A stretch of 64,000 nucleotides of DNA from JBEISR01 sp044337705 (GTDB lineage: Bacteria > Planctomycetota > Planctomycetia > Pirellulales > Pirellulaceae): the NCBI GenBank assembly GCA_044337705.1, contig JBIINB010000003.1, positions 1 to 64,000 of the forward strand, in the 5' to 3' direction. Both the position numbers and the translations under genes were made by a program. A model generated the notes under the pieces. The model worked only from the letters and a program-made list of their open reading frames with translations, had not been told where the DNA came from and did not search any database. This document shows, one piece after another, positions 16,630 through 26,639 of the stretch. Numbering within the stretch: the first letter of the stretch is position 1; each line of letters starts with the position of its first letter.

Positions 16630-17994
16630 ATGACCGACCTGCTACATTCACTCCCTGTTCGCTTATCCCTGATGGCTTCTATCGTCAGTGGATTGGCGTT
16701 GGGGATGACCGATCGGTTGGTCGGGGCGGAGGGATCTCTTCGCGAAACCCCGATTGTCAAAGCGATTCAGAATGCCGAAGCTTCGGTGGTCAATATCCAG
16801 GGAAGCAAGTCGGTCAAAGGGGAAGCCGCCGACGGTGGCCGTCCTCAGTTGGTCAATGGTATGGGAACTGGGGTGATCATCGACCCGCGTGGATATGCAG
16901 TGACCAACCTGCATGTGGTGCAAGACGTCGCCAAAATCGAGGTGACGCTAGCCGATGGCACCGAGACGACCGCCAAGCTGCTAAATTTTGATCCTTCGAC
17001 CGATTTAGCCCTGATCAAGATCGATGCGAAGGACCCCCTTCCCGTGATCGGTATTGGCAGCAGTCATGACCTGATGCGGGGCGAGACGGTTATTGCGATC
17101 GGCAATCCCTTCGGTTATCAGCACACGGTCACGGTCGGCATCGTCAGTGCGCTGCATCGCAATGTTCCAGTCAATGGAACTCAGGAATACTACGATCTGA
17201 TCCAGACCAATGCAGACATCAATCCCGGGAACTCGGGTGGTCCACTGATCAATATTGATGGAGAGATGATCGGGATCAACGTCGCGGTCCGAGTCGGTGC
17301 ACAGGGAATTGGTTTCGCCATTCCAATCGATGCGGCTTTAGAAGTCATCGCGGATTTGGTTGCAAGCAGCCAGCGTCAGCAGGTGTCGTTGGGGATGGCA
17401 TTTCGAGGTGTCCGCGATTCGGAAGGTTCCTATCTGGAAGTTGCCAGCGCTTCGCTGCATGGCCAACAGCCGTCAGCCGATATCACCTCGGGCGACCGAC
17501 TGCTGGCTGTCGACAATCAACCCATCCGATCGCGACTAGACTTGGAGTTGCGGCTGCTAAATCGGCAGCAGGGCGAAGCCTTGAATCTGGAAATTGAACG
17601 TGGTGGCCAGAAACTGGCTAGGACGCTGTCACTGATGGGGTCGCCACTGGCTGCTGCCAGCAGCAAAGTGAACCTGGACGACCTCGCCTGGGAACGACTC
17701 GGGATTCGTGTGACGGAGCTCCGAGCTGAGGAAATCAGGACCACCAGCGGAAGCTACAAGGGGGGCCTCAAGGTGGTGGCGGTGCGAGGTAACTCGCCGG
17801 CGGCGCAGCGTCAGATCCAGGTCGGCGATATTCTAGTGGGGATGATGAACTGGCAGACACCGACGATCGACCATCTCCAGTACGTCCTGCAGTCTCCTGA
17901 ATTCAAGCAGTCACCCAAGGTCAAGTTCTACCTGATGCGGGGAACGATGACCTACATCGGTGATCTTCATAACACCGCCAAAGCGACACGGTAG
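16630..17994 (+). CDS. Trypsin-like serine protease with PDZ domains, HtrA/DegP-like
   Basis: 454 residues from the ATG at 16630. The catalytic triad is visible: His95 in NLHVVQD, Asp125 in STDLALIKID and Ser202 in NPGNSGGPL, with IGNPFGYQHTVTVGIVS between. PDZ-like segments follow, about residues 260-340 (SGDRLLAVDNQPI) and 365-450 (QVGDILVGMMNWQTPTIDHL). A hydrophobic N-terminal stretch (residues 7-25) fits a signal peptide or anchor, so it probably acts in the cell envelope on misfolded proteins. The start is not marked by a good Shine-Dalgarno, and the frame is open back to 16405. It stands alone after the remnant-bearing gap. Confidence 0.9.
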   Translation: MTDLLHSLPVRLSLMASIVSGLALGMTDRLVGAEGSLRETPIVKAIQNAEASVVNIQGSKSVKGEAADGGRPQLVNGMGTGVIIDPRGYAVTNLHVVQDVAKIEVTLADGTETTAKLLNFDPSTDLALIKIDAKDPLPVIGIGSSHDLMRGETVIAIGNPFGYQHTVTVGIVSALHRNVPVNGTQEYYDLIQTNADINPGNSGGPLINIDGEMIGINVAVRVGAQGIGFAIPIDAALEVIADLVASSQRQQVSLGMAFRGVRDSEGSYLEVASASLHGQQPSADITSGDRLLAVDNQPIRSRLDLELRLLNRQQGEALNLEIERGGQKLARTLSLMGSPLAAASSKVNLDDLAWERLGIRVTELRAEEIRTTSGSYKGGLKVVAVRGNSPAAQRQIQVGDILVGMMNWQTPTIDHLQYVLQSPEFKQSPKVKFYLMRGTMTYIGDLHNTAKATR

Positions 17995-18069
17995 GATCCT
18001 GCAGACTCGCCAAGCGGGATTGATCGAGGAAAGTTGCTCGTGGTGGTCAGAACTACTCTGGCGAAAGCA

Positions 18070-19353
18070 TCAATCTTCGACGCAAACCAATTGCTCTCGC
18101 CTCTCCTGACCATCCCGATAGGCTACCCGCATCAGAATCTGTCCTCGGCAGAAGGTGGGTGTCGCGAACTGTTCCTCTCCCAGGCTATTCTTCCCCAGGA
18201 GCTCAAATCGTTCCGGATTGGCTCGGTAGACAAAGGTCTCCCCGGCTTCACTGGTGGCGTAGATTCGATCGCCAACGAGGACAGGTGAACTGCTGATATC
18301 GCCTCCAAGGCGTCCTTTCCACATCTCCTTCCCAGTTGCGGCTTCCCAGCAGGCAGCGATGCCTGCGTCTAGGGTGCCATAGAGGTAGCCGTCGCGGATC
18401 AGCAAGGAAGGGACGTAGATCCGGTCATTGGTTTCCCATGTAATTTTGCCTGAACCATCTGCTTCAATGGCTGCCAGATGATTCCTTGGATAACCTCCCG
18501 ATGAGTAGACCCTCTGTCCATCGGTGACTGTCGTGGTGACGCATTCGGTGGTGGAGCCTTCGATTTTCCAAAGCGTCTCACCGGTGGAAGGATGAAGGCT
18601 CTCCACCTGGTCCAGCCCCGTCAGGATCAGTTGCTGGCGGCCGGCTACCTGCAGCACGATCGGAGATGAATAGTTTGGATTCGATGGGCGATCGCGCCGC
18701 CAGGCGATGCGGCCGTTTTCGCGGTCGACCGCTATGATGGCCCCGCCACCCTTGGTGTCTGCGACGGAGTAAACTAGGTGGCCATGGATCGCCGGGGAGA
18801 CGCCGAATCCCTGGTGCACCTGGTAGGGAGCCACTTCTTGCTGCCAGAGGATCTCTCCCTGCAAATCGAGCGCGGTCAAAACGACTCGACCCTCATTCGC
18901 AAAATTGACGAACAGACGCTGGCCATCGCATGCCACGGATCCGGAAGCTCCTGAGGACTTCGCATTCTTGCTCATACTGCCACTGGCATGGACCACTTTC
19001 CGCCAGAGTTCCTTGCCATCGCGACGTTGCAGTGCCAAGATGCCCTGGGCCCCAGAGTCTTCTTCGCAGTAGGCAAGATAGATCACGTCACCCACCACGC
19101 TGGGCGATCCATGGCCTCGCCCAGGCAGATCGGTTCGCCACTTCACTCGGTCCGTTTCAGACCACTTCTCGGGATAGTCAAAAGAATTGCTGGCGGCCCC
19201 CATCCCTCCCGGGCCACGCCACCAGGGCCAGTCGTCCGCACTGATCCCGGAGGGCAATTGAGCGGTAGCAGGTTGAGTCATCAGGGAGGCCAGGCAGGGA
19301 ACGATTCCAAGTCCCAGAATCCAAATCATCCCATATCGATTGCGTCCGAACAT
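18070..19353 (-). CDS. Secreted PQQ-type beta-propeller protein
   Basis: 427 residues if it begins at the ATG at 19353 (MFGRNRYGMIWILGLGIVPC), with GAGGAG and AGGAAAG just upstream; an ATG six codons earlier (19371) is also in frame. A signal peptide is followed by WPWWRGPGGMGAA, the usual opening of planctomycete PQQ-like repeat proteins, and then repeats such as ILALQRRDGKELWRK, LTALDLQGEILWQQ, IIAVDRENGRIAWRR and LHPSTGETLWKI. These resemble the blades of BamB and quinoprotein dehydrogenases. I see no cofactor or catalytic residues that would prove enzyme activity. It is divergent from the lactonase-like gene at 19682. Confidence 0.85.
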   Translation of the reverse strand: MFGRNRYGMIWILGLGIVPCLASLMTQPATAQLPSGISADDWPWWRGPGGMGAASNSFDYPEKWSETDRVKWRTDLPGRGHGSPSVVGDVIYLAYCEEDSGAQGILALQRRDGKELWRKVVHASGSMSKNAKSSGASGSVACDGQRLFVNFANEGRVVLTALDLQGEILWQQEVAPYQVHQGFGVSPAIHGHLVYSVADTKGGGAIIAVDRENGRIAWRRDRPSNPNYSSPIVLQVAGRQQLILTGLDQVESLHPSTGETLWKIEGSTTECVTTTVTDGQRVYSSGGYPRNHLAAIEADGSGKITWETNDRIYVPSLLIRDGYLYGTLDAGIAACWEAATGKEMWKGRLGGDISSSPVLVGDRIYATSEAGETFVYRANPERFELLGKNSLGEEQFATPTFCRGQILMRVAYRDGQERREQLVCVED

Positions 19354-19681
19354 CTTTCCTGAACTCCTCATCCTTTAACTCGCAGTAGACTTTGCCACTC
19401 CATGTTTCCTCATCATACCTCCTGAGCACCACCATGAGACCTGCAGCCCTTCGCTGACTAGCCCTTCGCTGAATAACAAAGTGGAGCATCCCTCCCCTCG
19501 CGGCTCAGGAAGCAACTCGAAGCCGCCATGCAACCGCAAGGCCCAGGGGAATCATCCCGTTGCAAACCGATGTGGGAAAGCTTGCCGTGCTATACTCGAG
19601 ATTACCCTGATTGGATTTCTATTTTTGAACATCCTTCCGAATCGTCTTGGATTCCACCATTTGGCCGACAGGAGTTGCATC
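19354..19681. other. Divergent intergenic region
   Basis: 328 bases between the leftward propeller gene and the rightward SMP-30-like gene. No gene seen: the rightward frame is open from 19481 but encodes nothing family-like before 19682. A TATACT box at about 19591 could be a -10 element for the rightward gene, without a clear -35 at 16-18 nt. Confidence 0.4.
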
Positions 19682-20635
19682 ATGCGATGGGGCGTTCAAT
19701 CGACATTGGGTTTTCTTCTTTGCGCTTCCAGCGCAGGGTATCATGCCTTGCGTGGTCAGGAGCTGCCTTCTGCCGAATCGGCCAAGCCGATCGAACTGTT
19801 ACGAGTCGATTCATACAGTGAAGGGGTGGTTTTCGGTCACCAAGGAGAAGGCTATATCTCCTGGGCCGATACCATAACGCGATTCGATCTGACGGGAAAG
19901 CATGAAGTGTTTGCCAAGACCGGAGCTCCTAACGGCCATAAGATCCTCGCCGATGGGACTCACTTGGTGTGTGACGCCAGTCAGCATGCTGTGCTCCATC
20001 TAGCCGCCGACGGCAAGCCCCTGGGGGATGCATCGAAGGAATGCGACGGCAAGCCGCTGCGAGGGCCCAACGACTTGACGCTCGATCCTGCAGGAGGCTT
20101 CTATTTTACCGATCCGGGAGACTCCTCACTGGAGAAACCGATCGGCACGGTCCATTATGTCGACGCCGCAGGCAAGACTCATCTTGTTGCCTCGGGGCTG
20201 GCCTTCCCCAACGGGATTGTTCTCACCGCAGACGGAAAGAAGCTCTGGGTGGCCGAGAGTCAGCACAATCGCGTGCTCGAATATCCGGTTGTGTCGCCCG
20301 GAAAAGTGGGGACGATGAGGGTGCTTGTCGATCTCCCAAAAAGCCCCAGCGGGAAATGGGAAGACAATCAGCCGGACGGGATGTGCCTGGACCAGGCGGG
20401 AAACCTCTATGTGGCTCACTATGGCATGAAGGAAGTCCAAGTCGTCGATCCCTCCGGCAAGGTGATTCGACGCTACGCCGCAGGGAATCAGCTGACCAGC
20501 AATGTCGCCTTCGGCGGGCCCAAACGAGATCAACTGTTCGTCACCGGTGCGATCGAATTCAGCGGAAAGCCGGGGGCCGTCTTTCGACTTGATCTGAACG
20601 TTCCAGGGCGCCAGGTGCTGCCTGCAAAGAAGTAG
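19682..20635 (+). CDS. Secreted SMP-30/gluconolactonase-like protein
   Basis: 317 residues from the ATG at 19682, with AGGAG 8 nt upstream. A signal peptide (MRWGVQSTLGFLLCASSAGY) is followed by a six-bladed SMP-30-type propeller. Metal-site regions are visible: EGVVFGHQGEGYISW near the start, GPNDLTLDPAGGFYFTDPGD, GLAFPNGIVLTADGKKLWVA and NQPDGMCLDQAGNLYVAHYG. Family members hydrolyse sugar lactones with a divalent metal; the substrate here is unknown. The large fusion gene starts 108 bp downstream on the same strand and may be cotranscribed. Confidence 0.88.
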   Translation: MRWGVQSTLGFLLCASSAGYHALRGQELPSAESAKPIELLRVDSYSEGVVFGHQGEGYISWADTITRFDLTGKHEVFAKTGAPNGHKILADGTHLVCDASQHAVLHLAADGKPLGDASKECDGKPLRGPNDLTLDPAGGFYFTDPGDSSLEKPIGTVHYVDAAGKTHLVASGLAFPNGIVLTADGKKLWVAESQHNRVLEYPVVSPGKVGTMRVLVDLPKSPSGKWEDNQPDGMCLDQAGNLYVAHYGMKEVQVVDPSGKVIRRYAAGNQLTSNVAFGGPKRDQLFVTGAIEFSGKPGAVFRLDLNVPGRQVLPAKK

Positions 20636-20743
20636 TTCAACCTCAGTGCCCATGGATGGAAGTATGGCGGCAAGGTGACCGCATGCCGATGCGGCAAGCG
20701 TTTCTGGTCCGGCGGAGTCGTTTTTCAGGAGAGAGTCTCTTTC

Positions 20744-23700
20744 ATGAATCGATATTGGCATCGTGGTCTGCTTTGGATTGTTCTGTCGGTAGGATGCCAG
20801 TCGCAGTGGGTTCTGGCGGAGGGCGCTGGCGAATGGGAAAAAATGCGGGCCAGGCGTCCCAAAGGTTATGTCTGTGGCAAAGTCGATCAGCCGCCGATAG
20901 TCGATGGCGATCTGTCAGACGCTGCATGGCAGCATGCCCCCTGGACCGATCCATTTGAAGACATCCAGGGACCGGATCTGGCCAAGCCTCGTCATGCGAC
21001 CCAGGCAAAAATCGTCTGGGATGATCAGAACCTCTACATCGCCGCACGACTGGAGGAGCCGCATGTGTGGGGAGCGATCCGCCAGCACGACGCGGTCATC
21101 TTCCAGGACAACGACTTTGAAGTATTTCTCGATCCCGACAGCGATCATCATCGGTACCTGGAATTGGAACTCAATGCGCTGGGTACGACCTGGGATCTAT
21201 CGCTCGATAAGCCCTACAAAGATGGTGGCAACGCAGATAACGGATTCGAATTCGCAGGGCTTCAGAGCGCTGTACAGGTACTCGGATCGATCAATGATCC
21301 ATCCGATACCGATACCGCTTGGCAGGTGGAGATCGCCATTCCGATCGCTTCGGTCACCATGGATGGCTCACCGCCGCCGCCACCTCGTGATGGCCAGTTC
21401 TGGCGAATCAATTTCTCCCGGGTTCAGTGGCTGCACCAAGTCGTCGATGGCAAGTACCAGAAAGTCCCGGGACGACCGGAGGACAACTGGGTCTGGTCCC
21501 CCCAAGGAATCATCGACATGCACAGGCCCGAGCGGTGGGGCTACCTGGTCTTCTCGGAAAAGCCCCCGGGAGAAGTCACTTACGAAGAACCAAAGCAGGC
21601 CGTCGTACGCGATCTGCTGATGGAGATCTACCATCGTCAACGGACTCGCCAGGCGGCAGGAGAGCTGCCTGCTACATCGCTCGAACAACTCGGGCTTTCG
21701 GACGATCGAATTCCCGCAGGGATGCATGGATCAATCCACAACTGGCGCGATGGCTGGGAGGCGACGATCGAGCCATTGGAGTATCAACTGGAAGCCGCTC
21801 GCTGGTGCGTGCGCGGTGATTCCAGGTTATGGAACGCCAAGCCATCTGCTGCCCTTACCCAGTCGCTGAAGCGATCCTCCGAACGCGCCGACCTCTGGAT
21901 TCAGGCGATCGGTCGAGCGCCGATAGATCAGCGACCTTCGATCGAGTTCCTGCTGGAGCATATGCCACTGAGCGATCTTCGGACGCTGTCGCCCGACTTT
22001 CTTTTGAACAATACCCAGCTTGCACACAATGCCTGGCAGAAGAGCCCCTGGAAGGAGCAGATTCCCAAGGAAATTTTCCTCAATGCCATTCTTCCTTACG
22101 CCAACATCAACGAGCGACGGGATGGTTGGCGTGAACAGCTGCGATCCAGGGTACAGCCGATGATCGAGGGGGCGAAAAGTTTGTCCGAAGCAGCAGCGAT
22201 GCTGAACCAAAAAGTCTTCCCGGAATTCAAGGTGCGATACTCGACCCAGCGAAGGCGAGCCGATCAGAGTCCCCTTGAGTCGATGGAATCTGGTTTAGCC
22301 TCTTGCACTGGATTATCCGTACTACTGATCGATGCCTGTCGATCGCTTGGGATTCCTGCGAGATTTGTCGGAACGCCTCTGTGGGCCGATGGCAGCGGTA
22401 ACCATTCCTGGGTCGAAGTCTGGGATGGCGACTGGCACTTTACGGGGGCGGCCGAGCCGACTGGCAGCCAGTTAAATCAGGCGTGGTTTGTCGATCGCGC
22501 TTCGACGGCCATCGCCGATGATCCCAAACATGCCATCTACGCTGTCAGCTATCGGAAGACGCCCCTCCCCTTCCCGATGGTCTGGGCGGCCGACGACCAG
22601 CAGATCTCGGCGGTGAATGTTACGGCCCGCTATCAGAAGCTTGCGCAGCCACTGCCGGAAGGTTTTTTCCTGGGGCGGCTTTCGGTGCGAGACCCGTCCG
22701 GTCGACGCGTCGCTGTCTCAATTCGCGTCCTGGATCCAGAGGGGAAGGAGGTCCAGCAGGGAAGAACTCGCGATGAATCGTTTGATACCAACGATCATTT
22801 CAGCGTCCCACTGCGTCGCGGCGACCGTTATCTAGTCGAGTTCCTCGATGGCCAGGTCCCGGAACGCGTGACACTCGATGCAATCCCAGAACAGTCTCCG
22901 TGGATCTTCGTTCGAGCTACCGACACTCTAGGGATGCAGGCGACTGAATCACTGGATGATGGACAAGTCGCGAAGGATGATCCTTGGAAAAAGTGGCTGG
23001 CGATCGATCGATCGGCTCGCCCCAGTCTAGAGGATCAGGTGTGGGCCAACAAATCACTTTCGCGAGACGAGGCGAGACGGTGCGCCGATGGCTTGTGGCA
23101 GGACCATCTGCAGGGAATGCGACAGAATCGTAAAGCGGAGATGGACGCACGGCGTCTTGAGATGGACGGACAGTCGATGCCGTTCTTTTATTCCGTCCAT
23201 GGCGACAAGCCAGCCGAAGGTCGAAGCCTCTATATCTCCATGCACGGTGGTGGAGGGGCTCCCGCTGCTGTCAACGACCAGCAATGGGAGAACCAGAAGC
23301 GACTTTATCAGATCGAAGAAGGAGTCTATTTAGCTCCTAGGGCGCCGACCAACACATGGGACCTCTGGCATACGGCATCGATAGATCCCTTCTTCGATCG
23401 GTTGATCGAGAACCTGATCGTCTTCGAGGAAGTGAATCCCAACCGGATCTACCTTCTGGGCTATTCCGCCGGGGGCGATGGAGTCTATCAGTTGGCTCCG
23501 CGACTAGCAGACCGATTCGCTGCGGCCGCCATGATGGCTGGACATCCCAATGAAACATCTCCGCTGGGGCTGCGCAATCTCCCATTCACCTTGCACATGG
23601 GGGAGAAGGACGCAGCCTACAACCGCAATGAGGTCGCCACAGAGTTCGGTAGGCGGCTGGAAGCGTTGCGGCAAGAAGATCCCGAGGGCTACATCCACTG

Positions 23701-24139
23701 GGTGAAAATTCATCCTGGTAAAGGTCATTGGATGGATCGGCAGGATGCGGAGGCACTTTCCTGGATGGCCAAACATAGCCGTTCACCCCATCCTGAAAAG
23801 ATCGTCTGGAAGCAGGATGACGTCAAGCGATCGAGGTTTTACTGGCTGGGGGTCGATCCCAAGTCGATTGGGGATCGCGCAGAAGTGAGGGCCCAGAGAT
23901 CGGGGCAGAAGATCGAACTCAGAGCGAGCGGAGTCGAAACGATCGATCTGTTTTTGTCCGACGCCTGGATCGACCTGGATCAGTCGGTTCAGGTTGTCGG
24001 CGGGGAAAACATCTTGTTTGAAGGAAAGGTAGATCGCACCGCGCGAGCCCTGGCAGAGTCGTTGGCATCACGTGGCGATCCGCAGATGATGGCGCCAGTG
24101 AGGTTGTCTGTGCGTCTTCGCGAGGCGTTTTCGAATTAG
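20744..24139 (+). CDS. Secreted three-module protein: CBM9-like, transglutaminase-like and serine esterase
   Basis: 1131 residues from the ATG at 20744 (AGGAGAGAG upstream), with a signal peptide ending near VLAEG. Residues about 40-270 form a CBM9/DOMON-like domain (PIVDGDLSDAAWQHA, then IVWDDQNLYIAARLEEPH and NDFEVFLDPDSDHH). Residues about 500-600 carry a transglutaminase-like core with Cys521 in ASCTGLSVLLIDACR, His554 in GNHSWVEVW and GAAEP after it. Residues about 780-1010 form an alpha/beta-hydrolase like PHB-depolymerase-type esterases: SMHGGGGAP oxyanion loop, nucleophile Ser908 in LLGYSAGGDGVY, His995 in GKGHWMD. A further beta-rich tail follows. The frame is continuous throughout. 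Substrate is unknown; binding of a polysaccharide or glycoprotein with ester and peptide modification is plausible. Confidence 0.85.
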   Translation: MNRYWHRGLLWIVLSVGCQSQWVLAEGAGEWEKMRARRPKGYVCGKVDQPPIVDGDLSDAAWQHAPWTDPFEDIQGPDLAKPRHATQAKIVWDDQNLYIAARLEEPHVWGAIRQHDAVIFQDNDFEVFLDPDSDHHRYLELELNALGTTWDLSLDKPYKDGGNADNGFEFAGLQSAVQVLGSINDPSDTDTAWQVEIAIPIASVTMDGSPPPPPRDGQFWRINFSRVQWLHQVVDGKYQKVPGRPEDNWVWSPQGIIDMHRPERWGYLVFSEKPPGEVTYEEPKQAVVRDLLMEIYHRQRTRQAAGELPATSLEQLGLSDDRIPAGMHGSIHNWRDGWEATIEPLEYQLEAARWCVRGDSRLWNAKPSAALTQSLKRSSERADLWIQAIGRAPIDQRPSIEFLLEHMPLSDLRTLSPDFLLNNTQLAHNAWQKSPWKEQIPKEIFLNAILPYANINERRDGWREQLRSRVQPMIEGAKSLSEAAAMLNQKVFPEFKVRYSTQRRRADQSPLESMESGLASCTGLSVLLIDACRSLGIPARFVGTPLWADGSGNHSWVEVWDGDWHFTGAAEPTGSQLNQAWFVDRASTAIADDPKHAIYAVSYRKTPLPFPMVWAADDQQISAVNVTARYQKLAQPLPEGFFLGRLSVRDPSGRRVAVSIRVLDPEGKEVQQGRTRDESFDTNDHFSVPLRRGDRYLVEFLDGQVPERVTLDAIPEQSPWIFVRATDTLGMQATESLDDGQVAKDDPWKKWLAIDRSARPSLEDQVWANKSLSRDEARRCADGLWQDHLQGMRQNRKAEMDARRLEMDGQSMPFFYSVHGDKPAEGRSLYISMHGGGGAPAAVNDQQWENQKRLYQIEEGVYLAPRAPTNTWDLWHTASIDPFFDRLIENLIVFEEVNPNRIYLLGYSAGGDGVYQLAPRLADRFAAAAMMAGHPNETSPLGLRNLPFTLHMGEKDAAYNRNEVATEFGRRLEALRQEDPEGYIHWVKIHPGKGHWMDRQDAEALSWMAKHSRSPHPEKIVWKQDDVKRSRFYWLGVDPKSIGDRAEVRAQRSGQKIELRASGVETIDLFLSDAWIDLDQSVQVVGGENILFEGKVDRTARALAESLASRGDPQMMAPVRLSVRLREAFSN

Positions 24140-24352
24140 TTCGCCATGATGCATCCCGCATCCCCTGCCCCGCACTGGTTGTCTGTGTCCGAAGTTGATG
24201 CAGGGCAGGGAGGGAGTGCCGTTTGGTGACGCATGGTTGATGTACGGTGCAACGATACCTAGTCTCAAGGCAATCGAAGGCTGATCGATCAAGGCTAGGC
24301 GATCGGATGATGCATCTTTTGGGTTGAAGAGGATAAGACCCAGCCGGCTCGG

Positions 24353-25813
24353 TCATCTTGAGAAGCGTCTGAGTAGCTCTTTTGGTCCTTGAAATCGTTG
24401 CCTCTGGCCCCCCCACCAGCCAATCAGAAGAACTGCGATCGTGGCCGCCAGCACCCAAAGTGCACGATCGTTCGGGGGAAGCATCCCCAGAGCGATCAGG
24501 CCGATACAGCCGATCACCGAAAGAGCGGCGAGTGGGCGATAGGCCCACCCTAACTGCCATGGCCCCATCTGCGTCCAACGGGTGCCGTATGCGATCCAGC
24601 CCAGCATGGAGGGAATGACATAGGAGGTGTAGAGAAAGATCACTGAGACCATGGTGATGGTGCTGTAGATCGGGGTCCAAGCCGAGAAGAGAACCGCAAG
24701 GATGGAGACCACCCAGACGGCTCGATCTGGAGTCTGCCAGCGCCCAACCTGCTGCAGCCATCCCGAAGCAGGCAGCCCGCCATCGCGCGCGAACGCGAAC
24801 ACCATGCGCGAGGCACTGGTGACGGTCGCCAAGCCACAGAAGAATTGCGCCAGGGCGATACCTGCAAGAAAGAGTCCCAACAGCCAGCTTGGTAAAACCT
24901 GCTGAAGGATCCAGAAGAGGGCGTTCGGTCCCTGTTTAGCCGCCTCGGCCGTGTCAGGACAGGCGATGACGAACGAGGCGAGCATCAGCCATCCGGCGAT
25001 GGCGGAGACGACCACCGAGCGAATGATGCCGCGAGGGGTTTCGATGGCCGCTTGCCTAGTCTCCTCGGAGACGTGAGCCGATGCGTCAAAGCCAGTGATC
25101 GTGTAGGCGGGCAAAAGGAATCCCATCGCGAACAGCAGCCATCCGTTGGACTGCACCGGCCAGATATCGCCGCCGGCTGAGCCGCTGTAGTTAGCGAATT
25201 CCCAAAGCTGCCTGATTCTCCAAGGCCATCCATACCACAGCATCGCAGCGGTCAGCGCGGTGGCCACCAGAAGGATCCAGTAGCCGCTGAAGTCGGTGCA
25301 ACGCGTCGTCCAGCGAATTCCATGCGCATTGGCAATCGCCTGAATGCCGGTGATCAAGATCATGGCAACCACCTGCACCCACGGCTGCGACTGGACTGGC
25401 TGGCCAAGAAACCAACCGATCATTCCAACCAGGAATTGAAACAGCCCTACATTGATTGCGGCCAGCACGGCGACCAGCCCCAGCAAATTAAACCAAGCGG
25501 TGGCCCACCCCCAGCCCTTTCCTCCCAGAACGCTGGACCAATGATAGAGTCCACCCGCCGTAGGATAGGCTGAGGCTACCTGGGCCATCGTTGCGGCCAC
25601 CGCGCAGGAAAAAAGGGCTACCAGCGGCCAGCCGATTCCGATCGCCGCCCCTCCCACCGTGCAGAAGCCCACGTGAAAGGATGTGATGCCACCGGCCAGG
25701 ATGCAGATGATCGAAAACGAAATAGCGAAGTTAGAAAAGCCGTTCATCCGACGGGCCAGTTCCTGGCGATAGCCCATCGATTCCAGTAGTCGCTGGTCGT
25801 CCCCGGCATCCAT
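24353..25813 (-). CDS. APC-superfamily permease, probable ethanolamine or amine transporter
   Basis: 486 residues with about twelve hydrophobic segments. The N-terminus, LLESMGYRQELARRMNGFSN then FAISFSIICILAGG, is typical of the amino acid/choline transporter branch of the APC superfamily (GabP/Uga4-like), as is AYPTAGGLYHWSSVLGG and GFDASAHVSEETRQA. AAGGAA lies 8 nt before the ATG at 25813. It follows eutC by 43 bp on the same strand, so eutB-eutC-permease look like one operon. That context makes ethanolamine the likely substrate; sequence alone would allow GABA, choline or another amine. Confidence 0.85.
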   Translation of the reverse strand: MDAGDDQRLLESMGYRQELARRMNGFSNFAISFSIICILAGGITSFHVGFCTVGGAAIGIGWPLVALFSCAVAATMAQVASAYPTAGGLYHWSSVLGGKGWGWATAWFNLLGLVAVLAAINVGLFQFLVGMIGWFLGQPVQSQPWVQVVAMILITGIQAIANAHGIRWTTRCTDFSGYWILLVATALTAAMLWYGWPWRIRQLWEFANYSGSAGGDIWPVQSNGWLLFAMGFLLPAYTITGFDASAHVSEETRQAAIETPRGIIRSVVVSAIAGWLMLASFVIACPDTAEAAKQGPNALFWILQQVLPSWLLGLFLAGIALAQFFCGLATVTSASRMVFAFARDGGLPASGWLQQVGRWQTPDRAVWVVSILAVLFSAWTPIYSTITMVSVIFLYTSYVIPSMLGWIAYGTRWTQMGPWQLGWAYRPLAALSVIGCIGLIALGMLPPNDRALWVLAATIAVLLIGWWGGQRQRFQGPKELLRRFSR

Positions 25814-25856
25814 TGGTCGGTTCCTTGGCTGGAGATGGAATTGCGCTACGCCCGGC

Positions 25857-26639
25857 TCAACTCAATCGCAGGCTCGATCTTGGATCCGGCAGCCCCGCGG
25901 ACCAGGTTTCCTTGATCGTGAAGCCGCTGGTTTTTCGCTGTAGCATCTGACGAGCCAAGGCGATGATTCGCTCGGCTGCCTGCATGGCGGAGACTCCCAG
26001 CGGATGGATGTTCGAGATGAGGTTGCGGTTGGCATCGTTGTGCTGGTCCGTGGGCCGATAGGCCATGTAGGCCGATAAACTCTCCGGCGATCCCAGGCCT
26101 GGCCGCTCGCCAATCAGTAGGGCAAAGACCTTCGCGTCGATACATGTCCCGAAATCGTTGAGTACACCCACGCGGCAGTACCGGACGAAATAGAGCGGAC
26201 CGATCTTCCATCCTGTCCGCTGGGCCTCCTCCATCAGCAGAGGCAACAGCTCCGGGACCTGTCTGGCGACGGCCAGCGATGAGAGGCCATCTCCGATCAT
26301 GATTTGAAGATCGAGGTCAGCAAGATGAGCCGAGCGAACCTGTTGCAGCGATGCTTCAGAAAGCTTTCGACCCAGGTCGGGGCGTTTCAGATATTCCCCC
26401 TTGCTGCTGGCTTGGCTGGAGAGCTGGATCACGGGGAATCGCTCCAGAAAATCGCTTCCCCAGTCAGCGATCAGATCGCTTTCGCGATGCACTGCATCGA
26501 CGGCCAGCGCATGGTCTTCACGAAGCTGCAGGTAGGAAGCGGTTGGCATTGCCCCACCTGCCGATCCCAAGGCCAGTCTTGCATGGGTAGCCTGTCGAAT
26601 CGATCGAATCACGTTTTGCTGTGGATCATCGGGCAGCAT
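25857..26639 (-). CDS. eutC: Ethanolamine ammonia-lyase small subunit
   Basis: 260 residues from the ATG at 26639. EutC marks are ATHARLALGSAGGAMPTASY then LQLREDHALAVDAVHRESD, IMIGDGLSSLAVARQVPELL, GPLYFVRYCRVGVLNDFG and AKVFALLIGERPGLGSPESL. EutB and EutC form the adenosylcobalamin-dependent enzyme that splits ethanolamine into acetaldehyde and ammonia; EutC covers the cobalamin site. Its start lies 31 nt inside the end of eutB, which suggests coupled translation. An in-frame start at 26720 would add 27 residues without family similarity, so it is rejected. Confidence 0.95.
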   Translation of the reverse strand: MLPDDPQQNVIRSIRQATHARLALGSAGGAMPTASYLQLREDHALAVDAVHRESDLIADWGSDFLERFPVIQLSSQASSKGEYLKRPDLGRKLSEASLQQVRSAHLADLDLQIMIGDGLSSLAVARQVPELLPLLMEEAQRTGWKIGPLYFVRYCRVGVLNDFGTCIDAKVFALLIGERPGLGSPESLSAYMAYRPTDQHNDANRNLISNIHPLGVSAMQAAERIIALARQMLQRKTSGFTIKETWSAGLPDPRSSLRLS

